Shown one piece after another: positions 22,934 through 33,623 of a DNA stretch of 64,000 nt. The DNA is from Linnemannia schmuckeri (lineage: Eukaryota > Mortierellomycota > Mortierellomycetes > Mortierellales > Mortierellaceae): NCBI GenBank assembly GCA_029449235.1, contig JANATG010000011.1, positions 526,001-590,000 of the forward strand, read 5' to 3'. Below the pieces are notes generated by a model. The model saw only the letters and a list, made by a program, of their open reading frames with translations, was not told the origin of the DNA and made no database searches. Within the stretch, counting starts at the first letter, position 1. Every line of letters starts with the position of its first letter. Made by a program: the position numbers and the translations under genes.

Positions 22934-25419
22934 CAAACCCTGCGCGATGGTCCTTTTATCCTTCCTCCAGTCCGCCCGTTTTTTTTGCTGTGTTTGGCAC
23001 ACAGTATTCACGATTTGATTACTGCCCCATATGCGGGCTCCTTTTCTCTCTCCTTTCCGCCCTGTCTTCATTGGAAGCAATAATATCGGTAGTCTATGTG
23101 TGTCTTTGCATAACAACGTCTCTTGTCTATCATCCCTGCATACCACAAACCAACACATTGTCATTCAGCCCGGCTGCTCTTAGCCTGTCGCCCATTCCTT
23201 CTCTACGACGCCTCCTCACAGAAGAAGCCCCTATCCCTTACCCTTGCTCATGATCATTCAAAAATCCACCCTTGCTCCCTCTCCCTTTCTATCCTTTTTT
23301 TTGCTCCTCTCTCCTTCTCGTGTTTGGAACTGTGTTTATTCGACTAAGCTAACGTTTCTATGTAATCACCTTCTTGTTTATCCATACGTATGATTTACTC
23401 TTTCCTTTGAACAGTCGATCGCCCTCGTCTTTTTCGGATACGGAGTCGTTTCGGGTCTTGGCCTTGGACTCTGCTACATCAGGTATGATATCGCTGTCAT
23501 TCGAGACGCGACACTCTGTCTCTTTCCCTTCCCTTCCCTTCGATTCCCTCCTTTCCTATCCATCTCTTTCTATCCCTTCCCTTCCCCCCTGATGGGCTAC
23601 TTCGATGGTGTCAAGGGTCCTTGCCCTCCCCCGTCGTTCTTCTCCTGTTTCCTAGGATTGATGTTTTAACCCTCCAGTACCACAATCACGCACATGATCC
23701 TATGAAACTGAGAATGAAAAGTTTCTAACAATGTTTACTTCTTTCTCTTTCCTTTCTCTCTTTCCTTTTCATTAAACACACCAGTCCTATTTCCGCTCTT
23801 CAAAAGTGGTTTCCTGAGCGCAAGGGTTTCGGTGCTGGTCTGTCTGTCTGTGGTAAGCCTTCTACTGCCGTCTTCTCTATTTATATATATTCAACTTGGA
23901 CATATTCCCGATAGTTTCAAGCATTCACTTTCGCTAACATATGAAAAATTACAAACGCGGTGTTTTTATTACTAGGATTCGGTATTGGTGGTTTGATTTG
24001 TGCAAAGATCCCACTGCCCTTGATTAATGCCATTGGATTGACACTGACCTTTGTGGTGATTGGATCCTGCTACTGGGTCATTCTGATGATCTGCGCCTTC
24101 ATATTCCGGTTCCCTCCACCCGAGCGCACCAAGATCCGTGGTCCCATCTATCGCAACGGTACCCTCTTCATCACCCGCAAGCAACAAAAGCCCGGCTCTG
24201 TTCAAGATGAAAAGTCGATGCCTCCCGTCATTGCCGACTCCAAGACGCCACCCCAGAACCGCATTGTCTTTGAGCCTGCCATTGATCTGACTCTTCGCGA
24301 GGCCTTAAGCACGTACGAATACTTGGGCATGTACATGATGTTCTTGGCCAACCTGGTCTCTGGTCTGGTAATCCTATCCCGTCTTGCGGATATGTGTATC
24401 AACGTTTTTGATAAGAGCGCTGATACGGCCTCGACTGTCGTTGCGATCAACGGTGGCTTCAACTTTGTTGGTCGTTTGATGTTCTCGTCTCTGTCGGATG
24501 TGATTGGTCGCAAACCCTCGTACCTGGTTATGTTGGGCACTCAGGTCATTATCCTGGCGGTTCTGCCCCTCATCTTTGTCACCAAGAATTACTGGGCCTT
24601 CCTGTTGGCTATTTGGACGCTGACATGCGCCTATGGAGGCGGATTCGGTACCATTCCCGCATTTATTCATGATCTCTTTGGAATGCATAACATCTCGGGT
24701 CTTCACGGTATCCTGTTGACCGCCTGGAGTATTGCCGGTGTTGGAGGCGGTATCCTGTTCACGTTGATCTACAACCACTTGATCCGTAACCGCGGCTATT
24801 CCCCTGGATCCCCCGAAGTGTACAATACCAACTTTTACTGGCTCTGCGCCTGTGCGGCGACTGGATTTGTAGTCCTTCTGTTTGTCCGGTCAACTGTCAA
24901 GGATCGTCTGTTGCCCCGTGTCGGAGGCGAGGTCACACGTATGCGTGTCTTTGGTCGTATCCTTCGCTTTGAGAAGACCGGTACCTTCCGCTTCAAGTTC
25001 AAGTACCTCAAGCCAGAGGAAGAAGAGAAGGAGTGGACATCTTTCTGGGCCGTAAGTTCCTATTTCTTTTTTTTTGGGCGCCCGTGAATGATAATTCTGT
25101 TCTCCTTTCAAAGCACTGAAATCTAACTTCATGTTATGTCCCCTGAAATAATTAGAACATCAAATACCACGAAGAGACGACGGTGGTGACGACGACGGGC
25201 TCCATGGGAGATGTGATGGGTGGAACTGAGCGCGGCGAGTATCCATCTGCAGCCGCTGCTATCCATGGCGGCGGTTTGACTGCTGGAACCAGTATTGGTG
25301 GTGAGCTGACCCGCGCAGACACGCCAAGAATTGATAATCCACGCAACGATCCCCTCTCTCGCCCCGACATCCCTCGAGGCGACATCCCTCGCGGCGAAGT
25401 GAGAGCGGATCTTGTCTGA
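21653..25419 (+). CDS. MFS transporter, oxalate/formate antiporter-like
   Basis: Six exons: 21653-21877, 22695-22859, 23415-23482, 23785-23852, 23976-25051 and 25156-25419. They give 621 aa with all phases matching. The N-terminus is cytoplasmic and the first helix has PAAMVFQAICGSVYAWSVF, typical of OFA/monocarboxylate-type carriers. Later landmarks are WLERNGPRKAATIGG (MFS loop 2/3), GYGVVSGLGLGLCYISP and QKWFPERKGFGAGLSVCGFG, with an acidic/basic loop after TM6. The second half has FVGRLMFSSLSDVIGRKPS, ending in a hydrophilic tail rich in G, T and R. The family carries small carboxylates such as oxalate, formate or pyruvate across the plasma membrane; the exact substrate cannot be read from sequence. 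The first two introns are unusually long (817 and 555 bp) and pyrimidine-rich, one with a poly(T) run. No breaks are seen. Confidence 0.9.
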
Positions 25420-25790
25420 GAGAGCAAGCTACCTTTCTACTAGACTTCGAGGCTTCTTTCCATTATCACCACTATCTTCAAAACCACACACAACGCACAA
25501 CATGCACCATTATATCCCTCCAGTTACCTTTCAAATAATACCCCTTCCCTCCACCCATATCGTTAATTAATATCCACCCTTATTTATCCACTATTTGCTT
25601 TTGTTTACCATTCGTTGTTGCTTTTGTTGTTGGAAAAGGTTTCTGCACCTTTTCTATAGATCTGCATATTTTTATTTTCGTTTTTTTACTACTGCTACGC
25701 CTAACCTACCAAGTTTGGAATAAACGCGTTCTTGAAAGTGCACATGACAGGTGCTCTAGTTTTTGAATAGTGGATAAATAAGGGGACGTC

Positions 25791-25840
25791 ATCTCCAGAG
25801 CGGCCTTTTTTTTTTTTTTTTTAGAATTAACTCTGGAGAT
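25791..25840. repeat. Inverted repeat (stem-loop) downstream of transporter
   Basis: Perfect 10-bp arms ATCTCCAGAG (25791-25800) and CTCTGGAGAT (25831-25840) flank a 30-base loop that contains a poly(T) run. Outer GAC/GTC pairs may extend the stem. It lies about 370 bp after the transporter stop codon. It could be a 3' processing structure or a remnant of a small mobile element; I cannot tell which. Confidence 0.75.
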
Positions 25841-26380
25841 AAAGTCAGACTATTTTTGTATAGGAACCTTGAGTGAAAATTTTCATCCATGATAGTTTTA
25901 TGAGATGGAATGCTTACTCTTGGCGGATGGTACTAAGTGTCTACTTGGACAAAAAAAGTAAGGGGATGGTCATCTTGAGCCGATGGGCTGTGAAAAAAAA
26001 AGTTGAGGGGATGGGTAGCTAGGAGAGAGGGTAGCCGCTGATGGGAAAAAGAAGGCAGTGTGGCAGGGGTGGACCTTGTCTTTTTCCTTGTAATCGAAAA
26101 GACAATTGTACAGTAGTACCCGCCTTTTGTTTTTTTTTTTCTTCATTTTGTATGATCTCATTACACTTGTCAAAGAATGAAAAGAAAGGGAAGGAGGGTG
26201 TCCAAATCCATGGTTTTTGTAATTTGGCTACATTTCCATCACCCTTTTTTGTGGTCATGTGTCCCTTTGGGCTGATACTACACTTCGTCGCCTGCCCGCC
26301 CCGCCTTCTCTTTTCCCCTTTAACATAGTGTCGCACACATAGAAACGAACGAGAAGGCATTTCTCCATTGATTTGACTCC

Positions 26381-26390
26381 TATAAAATAA
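26381..26390 (+). promoter_or_regulatory. TATA box of secreted-peptide gene
   Basis: TATAAAATAA, 126 bp before the ATG at 26507. The same decamer lies 125 bp before the ATG of the next family member (28891). A CAA-rich leader (26446-26503) follows. Confidence 0.6.
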
Positions 26391-26506
26391 AGGGAGCCTC
26401 ACTTTTTTTCTAACCCATCCAAAATACACAGAGCACAACACACCCAACAACAACAACAGCAACAACAACAACAACAACAACAATAACAATAACAACAATA
26501 ATAGAT

Positions 26507-27217
26507 ATGAAGATCGCTACAGTTTTGAGTCCTCGCAGTCTTCATTTTGGTCCAAGCGGCACCTCTCACTTTTTCCATCCCTCGAGGCGAGTCATTCTCC
26601 AACACTCAAGCCATGGAGAAGAGAACGCCGTTTGACAGACCCGGTAATGTTGACAGCCACTTAGGGGAACACTATGTCCAGCATTCCGCCAGCAATTACG
26701 ATTTCATGAAGCGCACCTTTAAGAGCGTAGGCGGAACTATCAGAGGCGCACCACACAACATCGGTGGTGAAGGTGACGGCGGTGGCGACCTCAGGAAGAG
26801 GCACGATCCCAGCTCTGACAGCAGCACTATAGGCAGGACCGTCAAGAGAGCTGGTGAGTACAACCCCAGCGACCCGCAAGGCGGTTATGGAGGGTACGGG
26901 TCCGGACCGTGAAGGCCAAGAGAGATGGTGAATATGATCCTTGGGACCCGCAGAGCGGCTACGGAGACGACCTTAAGAAGAGACATAATCCCAGTTCCCG
27001 CACCAGTAATATTAGCAGGACTGTCAAGAGAGGTGGCGGATATAACCCTAGTGACCCACAGGGTGGAGAAAGCGGTGGCGGTTATGGAGATGGTGGATAC
27101 GGAGACGACCTCAAGAAACGTAGCAGCATCAGCAACGACACCTTTAGGAAGAGAGGAGGCGGACTGGAACCCGTAGACCCGTTCGAAGCAACGGCTAATG
27201 GTGACGCTGATGTTTAG
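26507..27217 (+). pseudogene. Secreted Kex2-type repeat precursor, frame-broken
   Basis: The gene opens with MKIATVL. After a 1- or 2-base indel near 26528 the frame continues as VLAVFILVQAAP, the same signal peptide as the paralogue at 57342. The precursor then contains many dibasic sites: EKR, MKR, LRKR, TVKR, LKKR and RKR. Two imperfect repeats can be seen: each has DL(K/R)KRH(D/N)PSS, about ten residues, then RTVKR and a segment (A/G)G(E/G)YNPSDPQGG, followed by glycine/tyrosine-rich spacing. Cleavage by a Kex2-like protease after KR would release short related peptides. A second frame break lies near 26905, where a TGA ends one frame and the repeat continues in another. With two breaks the gene is either a pseudogene or contains two sequencing indels. 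Processing is inferred from motif pattern only. Confidence 0.65.
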
Positions 27218-28765
27218 GGAACACGAGGAAGAGACTGCACCAGAACGGCACAGATCCGAAGTTGGCATTCCTGCTTGTAATTAGTCCGTGCAGTTTTACA
27301 CTAAAATGCTAAAAACCTAAGGCCTCAGAGTCGTCCTGTTCAGCATTGCGTACACCAAACACACTGATTTGGTAAGTTTTGACGTGCAGCTGAGAGACCC
27401 TCTGTGTCTACCTTCGAGTAGAAATATGGGAAGAAAATGGATCTTTATGATATGTGCGACTTTTCAGACACAACGGTATCCCAATTTTCACTCAAACAAG
27501 AATGGCTTCAGCAAAAAGTTTCAGGCAGGCACCACACTCTCTGCCCTGGTCTTGATTCGATATTCGATCCCCTCACTCAGCAGTGTGCCTGCCAGTTCCC
27601 TTCCTCTTCCTATCGAAAAGAAAAATTCAATGTAAAAAATGCACACCTCCTTAACAGCATCATTTTGTTCATGAGCTTTGCGATCCAGAAATGCTAACAT
27701 GAAAAAGACAAGCTGGTTACCAAGTGAGGGGCGAAGGATATGTTTAGATCTTGGTTGTATTCACTCTCAATGCTTGGACGCTCTCACGTATCCACTTCCT
27801 CCTCCCCCTTTCTTTCTTTTCTCATCTATCACCCCTCCCTTCGAACATTTTGTTCTCTGCACGTCTGGCGAAGCCAGTTGAGAAATCTTACCGGGTAGTT
27901 CTCATAATTTTTTTAAGAGACTTTGCGTCAATCCCCTTCTACAAAATACTACGTACAACGATTTGCCCCATCCATTGAAGGTCAGGGCACAATGAGCTTA
28001 TCCAGCAGAAAGAACCCAGCTCTTTTCTTAGTAAGGTCTCTTGTAAACACGTATTAGCAGCGTGGATATTTAAAAAAAGGGTTGAATCAGTTTCTTCGTC
28101 AACCTTAGGCGGATAACGTTACCTACAAATCTCACTCCGGACACTATACTCGGAGACTCTAGTCGGTCTATGTAGCGCTACTGCACCATTTGCTTTCATG
28201 ACAACAGTAACAGTATCCGAGCATGTGGTGGTTCCCAGAATTAGCCCCAAGGCATGAGCGTCCAGGATCGTCAACAAGCTTGTGGCAGGTGTGCAAAGGG
28301 CTGCTGGGCTCAGAGGAGAGAGGGGAAAATCGACAGTATGCTTTTGGGAGCAATATCGCGGAGGGATTACTATGCTTATGGGGAGAATCTTGACACTCAC
28401 ACCTGGTGTAGTGTCCAAAAAAATCTCTGGTTCTCAACATTTTTTTTCGTTTTTGTTTTTCCACGCATCGATCATTTGCTGTTTGCATTGGAATGATCGT
28501 ATTCTCCTTTCAAAACCCTTATTTTTCGCGTAATGCCCCTCTTTCTCTTCCTTGTTTCCGTTCATTCCTTCTTTGCCCCCTTCGCTTCAATCTTATTTGG
28601 TATATTGGGGACACATACTAGGAGAAGAGAAGGAGGTGTTCGGGAGAAAGGCGAGATCGTGTTTTCTTTCTCATTCATCTTTTCGCGTTTTTTCATCTTT
28701 CGCCATAGCCTTCGCAACCATGTTTTCTTGGTAAAGCGCGTTTTATTCAGACGCCTCGTTTTCCA
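27218..28765. other. Intergenic region with possible coding relics
   Basis: Composition is mixed and not repeat-like. On plus, 27437-27697 is open for 86 codons and contains a CPGLDSIFDPLTQQCACQF stretch reminiscent of cysteine-bearing extracellular proteins. On minus, 28119-28418 is open for 99 codons with balanced composition and ends at a GT donor-like site. Neither has a recognisable family or a complete gene structure, so I leave them as possible relics or single exons. Confidence 0.3.
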
Positions 28766-28775
28766 TATAAAATAA
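28766..28775 (+). promoter_or_regulatory. TATA box of secreted-peptide gene
   Basis: TATAAAATAA, 125 bp before the ATG at 28891. It is identical in sequence and nearly identical in spacing to the element before the neighbouring family member. Confidence 0.6.
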
Positions 28776-28890
28776 AAAGATGCCTCATTGTTTTATTTCA
28801 ACCTTTCCATATACCTCTCTCGCTTCTTTGTACACACATGAAGACAATCACACACGCACACAGACGCGCTCACACACAATAAAACAAAAG

Positions 28891-29234
28891 ATGAAGATTA
28901 CAATCGAATTGACAGTCCTCACCGCCATCGTTCTGGTCGTCTTCGTCACCCAAGCAGCACCCCTCCCCACTCCCCTTATCGACGAATCGATCGCCACGAC
29001 TGGCCTAGTCGCAAAGAGAATCCCCGCTCTGGAGCTGGTTCACCGGGTGGCGACACAAGTACCTGCCATGGAGTCCGTGCTTCCTCAGCAGAGACGGCAT
29101 CTGATTGAAATGTCGAATTTAAGAAGCGCGACGGCACTGACTCAGACTATAACTTAGGTGTTGTTATCAACATTGATGTGACGAAGAAGAGAGCTCTTCA
29201 TGGAGTTAGTGATCTACCTGGTGTCAATGACTGA
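28891..29234 (+). pseudogene. Secreted dibasic-site peptide precursor, frameshifted
   Basis: Starts MKITIEL and has a hydrophobic core ending VTQAAP, matching the signal peptide of the related genes in this window. The open frame stops at 29157 after 88 codons. A one-base shift near 29115 instead gives EFKKRDGTDSDYNLG, then DVTKKRALHG and a stop at 29234, adding two KKR sites like those in the paralogues. I therefore think the original protein was about 114 residues with cleavage sites AKR, QRR, KKR and KKR, and that this copy has lost one base. The alternative is that the 88-aa form is the real product. A TATA box lies 125 bp upstream. Confidence 0.55.
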
Positions 29235-29528
29235 GGCCCTTGCCCCTCAGGTGTCGAGAGTTCCGGCAGTAGCGATGGAGCTGTCGACTTTTAGGTGAGC
29301 GGTGGATAGGAGAGAAAGTTTCCACATTTCGCAAATATTCTAGTTATCACCACAGCGGCCAACTGTGCTAGAGGTGGTGGTGGTGGGCGAGGGAGAGAGA
29401 GTTGAGACGGTGGTATTGCACCTATTTTTGTATTGCTCCTTGGTAGTCCAGATACTTTATTTCATTTCTCGCTCATTTATCCACCATATGTTATCTATCT
29501 CAATGGTGTTGATCCCCTCTGAGATTAT

Positions 29529-29603
29529 TCCTCTTTTCCTCTTTTCCTCTTTTCCTCTTTTCCTCTTTTCCTCTTTTCCTCTTTTCCTCTTTTCCTCTTT
29601 TCC

Positions 29604-29650
<47 letters not shown>
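29529..29650. repeat. TTTTCCTC octamer array, GT run and poly(T)
   Basis: About nine tandem copies of an 8-bp unit (TTTTCCTC), directly followed by a short GT run and about 30 T. The three simple repeats abut one another outside any gene. Confidence 0.9.
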
Positions 29651-29653
<3 letters not shown>

Positions 29654-29771
29654 GCTCCATCCTCCCTTTGGCTCTCCCGATTTAGAATATAAATGCTGGT
29701 GGCTGGACGTGCTTCCTCCACATTATCTCCTTTTCTCCAAACGCGCTGGTGTGGCTTGTCGCGTGCCTTTC

Positions 29772-29814
<43 letters not shown>

Positions 29815-30874
29815 GCGTCCAATCGTCGCTCATGATTTCTCACGCGCCGTCGGCATTTGAACTTACTACGCTACAAGAAAAAAGGTCTTTGTTCTCCTTG
29901 TTGCCGTTAAAAAAGTTATTTTTCTCGGTTGTCTCTTACAAGGACAACAATTCTTCTTTCTTACCTCTTCCAAAGATACTGAGTAAGTGTGTAAGTGCGT
30001 CATTTGATTTTTCTGGGACCTGGAGAGAAGGGAGGGATTGACCTTTTGTTCATTCATTTTTTCTCGCCTTTTTAGTAGTTCAAGGAGGTCGCTTTACTGC
30101 ACGGCGATGCAGAGCAAAATAAAAAAAATAAGCATGAAGGATCATCCAAAATAAAGGGGGAGAGAGATAGAGTGAAATGGGTGGGGTCAAGGAGGCGCAC
30201 TGGATACACACACAGACACACACAGCTCTATGAAAAGATAATTAATGTGCTCTCATAATTGATCACAAGTGGCCGGCCCAGCAGTAGTTGTTGATAGTTA
30301 GGTATTGGCAGTAGAGGTAGCAAAGAAAAGAGCCGCGAGTGATCGGTCTAATTTTGTGGGAGTTATGGGAGCCAGGTAGGTGGTGCGCAGATAAATGGAG
30401 GGGGGATGATAGGTCGACTAGAAAAGAGAGGCGTGGTAGAAAATAGAAAGCATGGATTCATATGATCATGGTTCTTGTTACGGTCCTAGCCACTACATTG
30501 CTTATTGCATGGTTTTTTTATTTTTGGTCTTCGCTTTTTGCTTTGCTCTGGTCGATGTTCATAGTTGCAAGAGAGACGTGAGCCATGATGGCATGGGCTT
30601 AGTCTCTCTCTCGTAGTTTGAATGTGCCTACTTTTTGCTTTTTTCGGTCTCCATTAAGGATATAAGGATGCAAGAAGTGAGTGCGAGTTTGGTGTACCAA
30701 GTCACGAAAGGGCTAAGAAAGATAAACGACTGTCCTACAAGTAGTTTGGCATTATTGAGTATATATGGCGCGTTCTGGGCCTGTGCCTTTTTTATGTATT
30801 CAATGCTCACTGCTCGCTTTTTGGCTCTCATTTTTTCTCTCTTTCTCTTCCTCATTCTCATTGTTTTTATCCAA

Positions 30875-30968
30875 CACTTTCAGTCTCACTCTCACTCTCA
30901 CTCCGATTCTTACTCTCTCATTCTTCCTCTCTCACTCACTCTCATTCACTCTTACTCACTCTCTCTCC

Positions 30969-31007
<39 letters not shown>

Positions 31008-31015
31008 CCTCTCGC
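30875..31015. repeat. CT/ACTC-rich low-complexity tract
   Basis: Imperfect repeats of CTCACT and CT on the plus strand, inside the pyrimidine-rich leader region upstream of the 32,259 gene. Confidence 0.8.
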
Positions 31016-32258
31016 GTGGGGTGTCTTATCTTGTCCTGATTGTTTTTTTTCTCACCCTTTTTACTCGCTCTTTCACCTTTCTTATATTTCTTTCCTTCCT
31101 TCTTCTCTCGTGTTCACTCCTCATTCTTTTCTTTTTTCTCATCAACTCTTCTTTCCAACCTCTTCCACTTATTTCAAGCACCCAGCACCATTGGAAGTTC
31201 TTCATCTCGACTTTTGTTGTTTGAATCGATAAACGAAGCAGGGTAAGTTTGATTTAACGAAGCACAGCCAACACCGATGCAAATATCCTTTGTCGGGCTT
31301 AGAAAATGAAGACAAAGCCCTATCTTAGGATGGAGTGACACACAATTTTGAACCACCCTGAATATATGTTATCTAACGTGGATGATGTCGTCAAACCAAA
31401 AAAAAACAAAAGAATCGACCTGGAGTTCAACAACACAACAGGAAATGTGAAAAAAACACCCGGTGGAATGGTTTTGGTACTACCTGAGTTGGTGAAGGAT
31501 GATGGTCAATGGGAACTTGGACGGCACCCTTATTTTTATGAATGAGGTGGCTGACTGAGGAGCAACAGGGTGAGAGACGAGGCCGAAGAACAAAAATGGT
31601 TCGAAGTCAAGGACCGTCAGACCGCGCTCTCTTCACCTTCCCTTTGTCGTTTCCATAACCCCCACTCTGTTTTCTCTCTCATTGTTTCCCGAGATCCCAC
31701 AAACCCCTCTGCCTGTTCTTTTATTCCCCCTCCAACCCTTGTTGGTGCTCGCACCTCGCACCCTTCTTCATTCACCCTCTCTCTTTCCTTTCCCTTTCAG
31801 GTTCGTTCTACTAACTCATGACATTAAGAAGGGGCTGCCTGCCCTTTCCCAGTCCTGGGTATCGTCATTCGACGCACCATGTCCACTCCACTCTCTATTC
31901 TGCACAGATGTCTCTCGGTTTAGCGCCTTCATTCCTTTCTCTTTCTTTATCTTCCTTGTAATTCTCTCCTAGCCTCCTTATTTTGCCTCCACTCTTTTTT
32001 TTTGATCCCTCCACATTTCCATCCTTGCGCTGCAGCCCCGTCTTTATTCATTGCTAAAGCGAATCATCAACCTTGCCTCCTTCTTACTTTCACTTTCTTG
32101 AGGAATGTTTGTTATTACTGTTACTCCTCTTCACTTCCTTGCCTTCTTTCCTTACTTTCCTGTCATCTCTCTCCATTTTCTTACATCAGCTTCACCTACT
32201 CACGGCTCTTCTCTCTCGCTATTTTTTTTTTTTTCATTTCGATTACACCAATTATTGA

Positions 32259-33623
32259 ATGACCTGTTTAGAGCGACCAAGGGGAGACAAAAGACCGAAT
32301 ATATTCACCATAGATACCTACGTCCCAAAATCGGTCCTGAAGGACCACCATGCTACTGCTGGAAACCAACATCAGCAGCAGCAGCAAGTCTTAACTCCGG
32401 CGATTGTCGTCTCCATCGCAGCAGCCACAGGACCAACGACTACTACGGCGATGATCGACCATCATGGCTCTTACCATCAATTACCACCACAACAGGCACC
32501 AACAAAAACCAAACATGCTCCGAACAGCAAGCTTCTCTTAGGCGCCAAAGGAAACCGATACAACAACAGCGAGGAAGAAGAAGTCGAGAGACACAACTCG
32601 GAGGATGAGGCAGACGAGTACGAATACCAGGAATACAAACGCGCTCGTAAACTCAAAAAGCAACAGAAGCAAGAGGCCAAGGAGCTCAAGGCGGCCGAGA
32701 AGCAGCGGGAGAAGCAGAAAAAGAAGGATCGAAAGCGGGCGCTGAAGAAAGCCAAGGCTGGGGGGAGACGGGTGTCGGTTTCAACTTCGGCGAGTAGAAG
32801 GGGCTCGCAGTCTTCAGAGTCGTATAATCATGGCGCGTCAGGTGGTGGAGGGGCAGGGCGTCAAGGGTTAGGGATCGTAGGATCACATGGAAGCGGTGGT
32901 GATGGGAGAGGAGGAGAGGAACAGGAGGAGAGGGAGATGGTTACCCAAGGGTTTTCGACTGCGAGGAGGGAGAGTTTAGGTGGTGTGGCGGTTATGAAGA
33001 AGCGAAGTCGGGTCGCGAAACTGTTTCTAAGGAAGAAGCCCGAAACGACACCAGTAGCGATAACAACAACTTATGCGCGGATGACGAAGCCGACAGGGGA
33101 TGAAGATGGGGAGGAATGTATTGCATTACAGCCGCTCGAATGCAGACAAGGGCAAGAGGAGGAAAGGCGCGCGCACGAGCGCAACCAGCAGTCTGGGCAA
33201 GATGAAAGTACTTCATCTCCTTTGCCAGAGACTCTCCCCTCCTTGGATCATTCACCACCCCAGCATTTACGCCAGGTCGACAACCTTTCTTCTTCACCAT
33301 TCACCTTCTCGTCAGCATCCACGACACCATCGAGCTCCAAACCGCATAAACTGGACCTGTCCTTTGGCAAAAACAAAGGAGGACGAGGAAAGGAAGGAGT
33401 AAAGGGAAAGGGCGGTGTTGGAGAGACGACGACCCTGAAATCTCCGTCGTCGCCACACGGTGGTGCAGCAGGAGGAGGAAATTGTGGTCGATGCTATTTA
33501 CGCCGGGTTTGGTCCAAGATCAAACACCCCCACAGGAGCAGTAACAAGCCAAAGCCAGGAACAGCAGCGGCGGTGATGGTGCCGGTGATGAATACCAAAA
33601 AATCGTTGGCTGCACAGGAGTAA
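32259..33623 (+). CDS. Highly charged low-complexity protein, 454 aa
   Basis: A single open exon from an ATG that directly follows a pyrimidine-rich leader. Residues 1-30 look folded (KRPNIFTIDTYVPKSVLKD). Then come histidine/glutamine runs and an acidic patch (NSEEEEVERHNSEDEADEYEY), followed by a lysine-rich coiled-coil-like segment (about residues 128-172) that could be a nuclear localisation signal. After it lie RRVS and RRGS sites of the kind phosphorylated by PKA, a glycine-rich stretch and a basic C-terminal part with one CGRC motif. No catalytic domain, signal peptide or membrane helix is visible. I do not recognise a family. A nuclear or nucleolar location is a guess from the basic segment. 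Confidence 0.65.
   Translation: MTCLERPRGDKRPNIFTIDTYVPKSVLKDHHATAGNQHQQQQQVLTPAIVVSIAAATGPTTTTAMIDHHGSYHQLPPQQAPTKTKHAPNSKLLLGAKGNRYNNSEEEEVERHNSEDEADEYEYQEYKRARKLKKQQKQEAKELKAAEKQREKQKKKDRKRALKKAKAGGRRVSVSTSASRRGSQSSESYNHGASGGGGAGRQGLGIVGSHGSGGDGRGGEEQEEREMVTQGFSTARRESLGGVAVMKKRSRVAKLFLRKKPETTPVAITTTYARMTKPTGDEDGEECIALQPLECRQGQEEERRAHERNQQSGQDESTSSPLPETLPSLDHSPPQHLRQVDNLSSSPFTFSSASTTPSSSKPHKLDLSFGKNKGGRGKEGVKGKGGVGETTTLKSPSSPHGGAAGGGNCGRCYLRRVWSKIKHPHRSSNKPKPGTAAAVMVPVMNTKKSLAAQE

Larger units (their letters stand above)
29235..32258. other. Intergenic region with low-complexity DNA
   Basis: Contains several simple repeats and, from about 30,800 to 32,250, a pyrimidine-rich plus-strand stretch. 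A good donor (GCAGG followed by GTAAGT) near 31241 suggests a spliced non-coding leader exon for the gene at 32259. A short open frame of about 60 codons at 31369-31545 has ordinary amino-acid composition but no known family. Confidence 0.5.
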
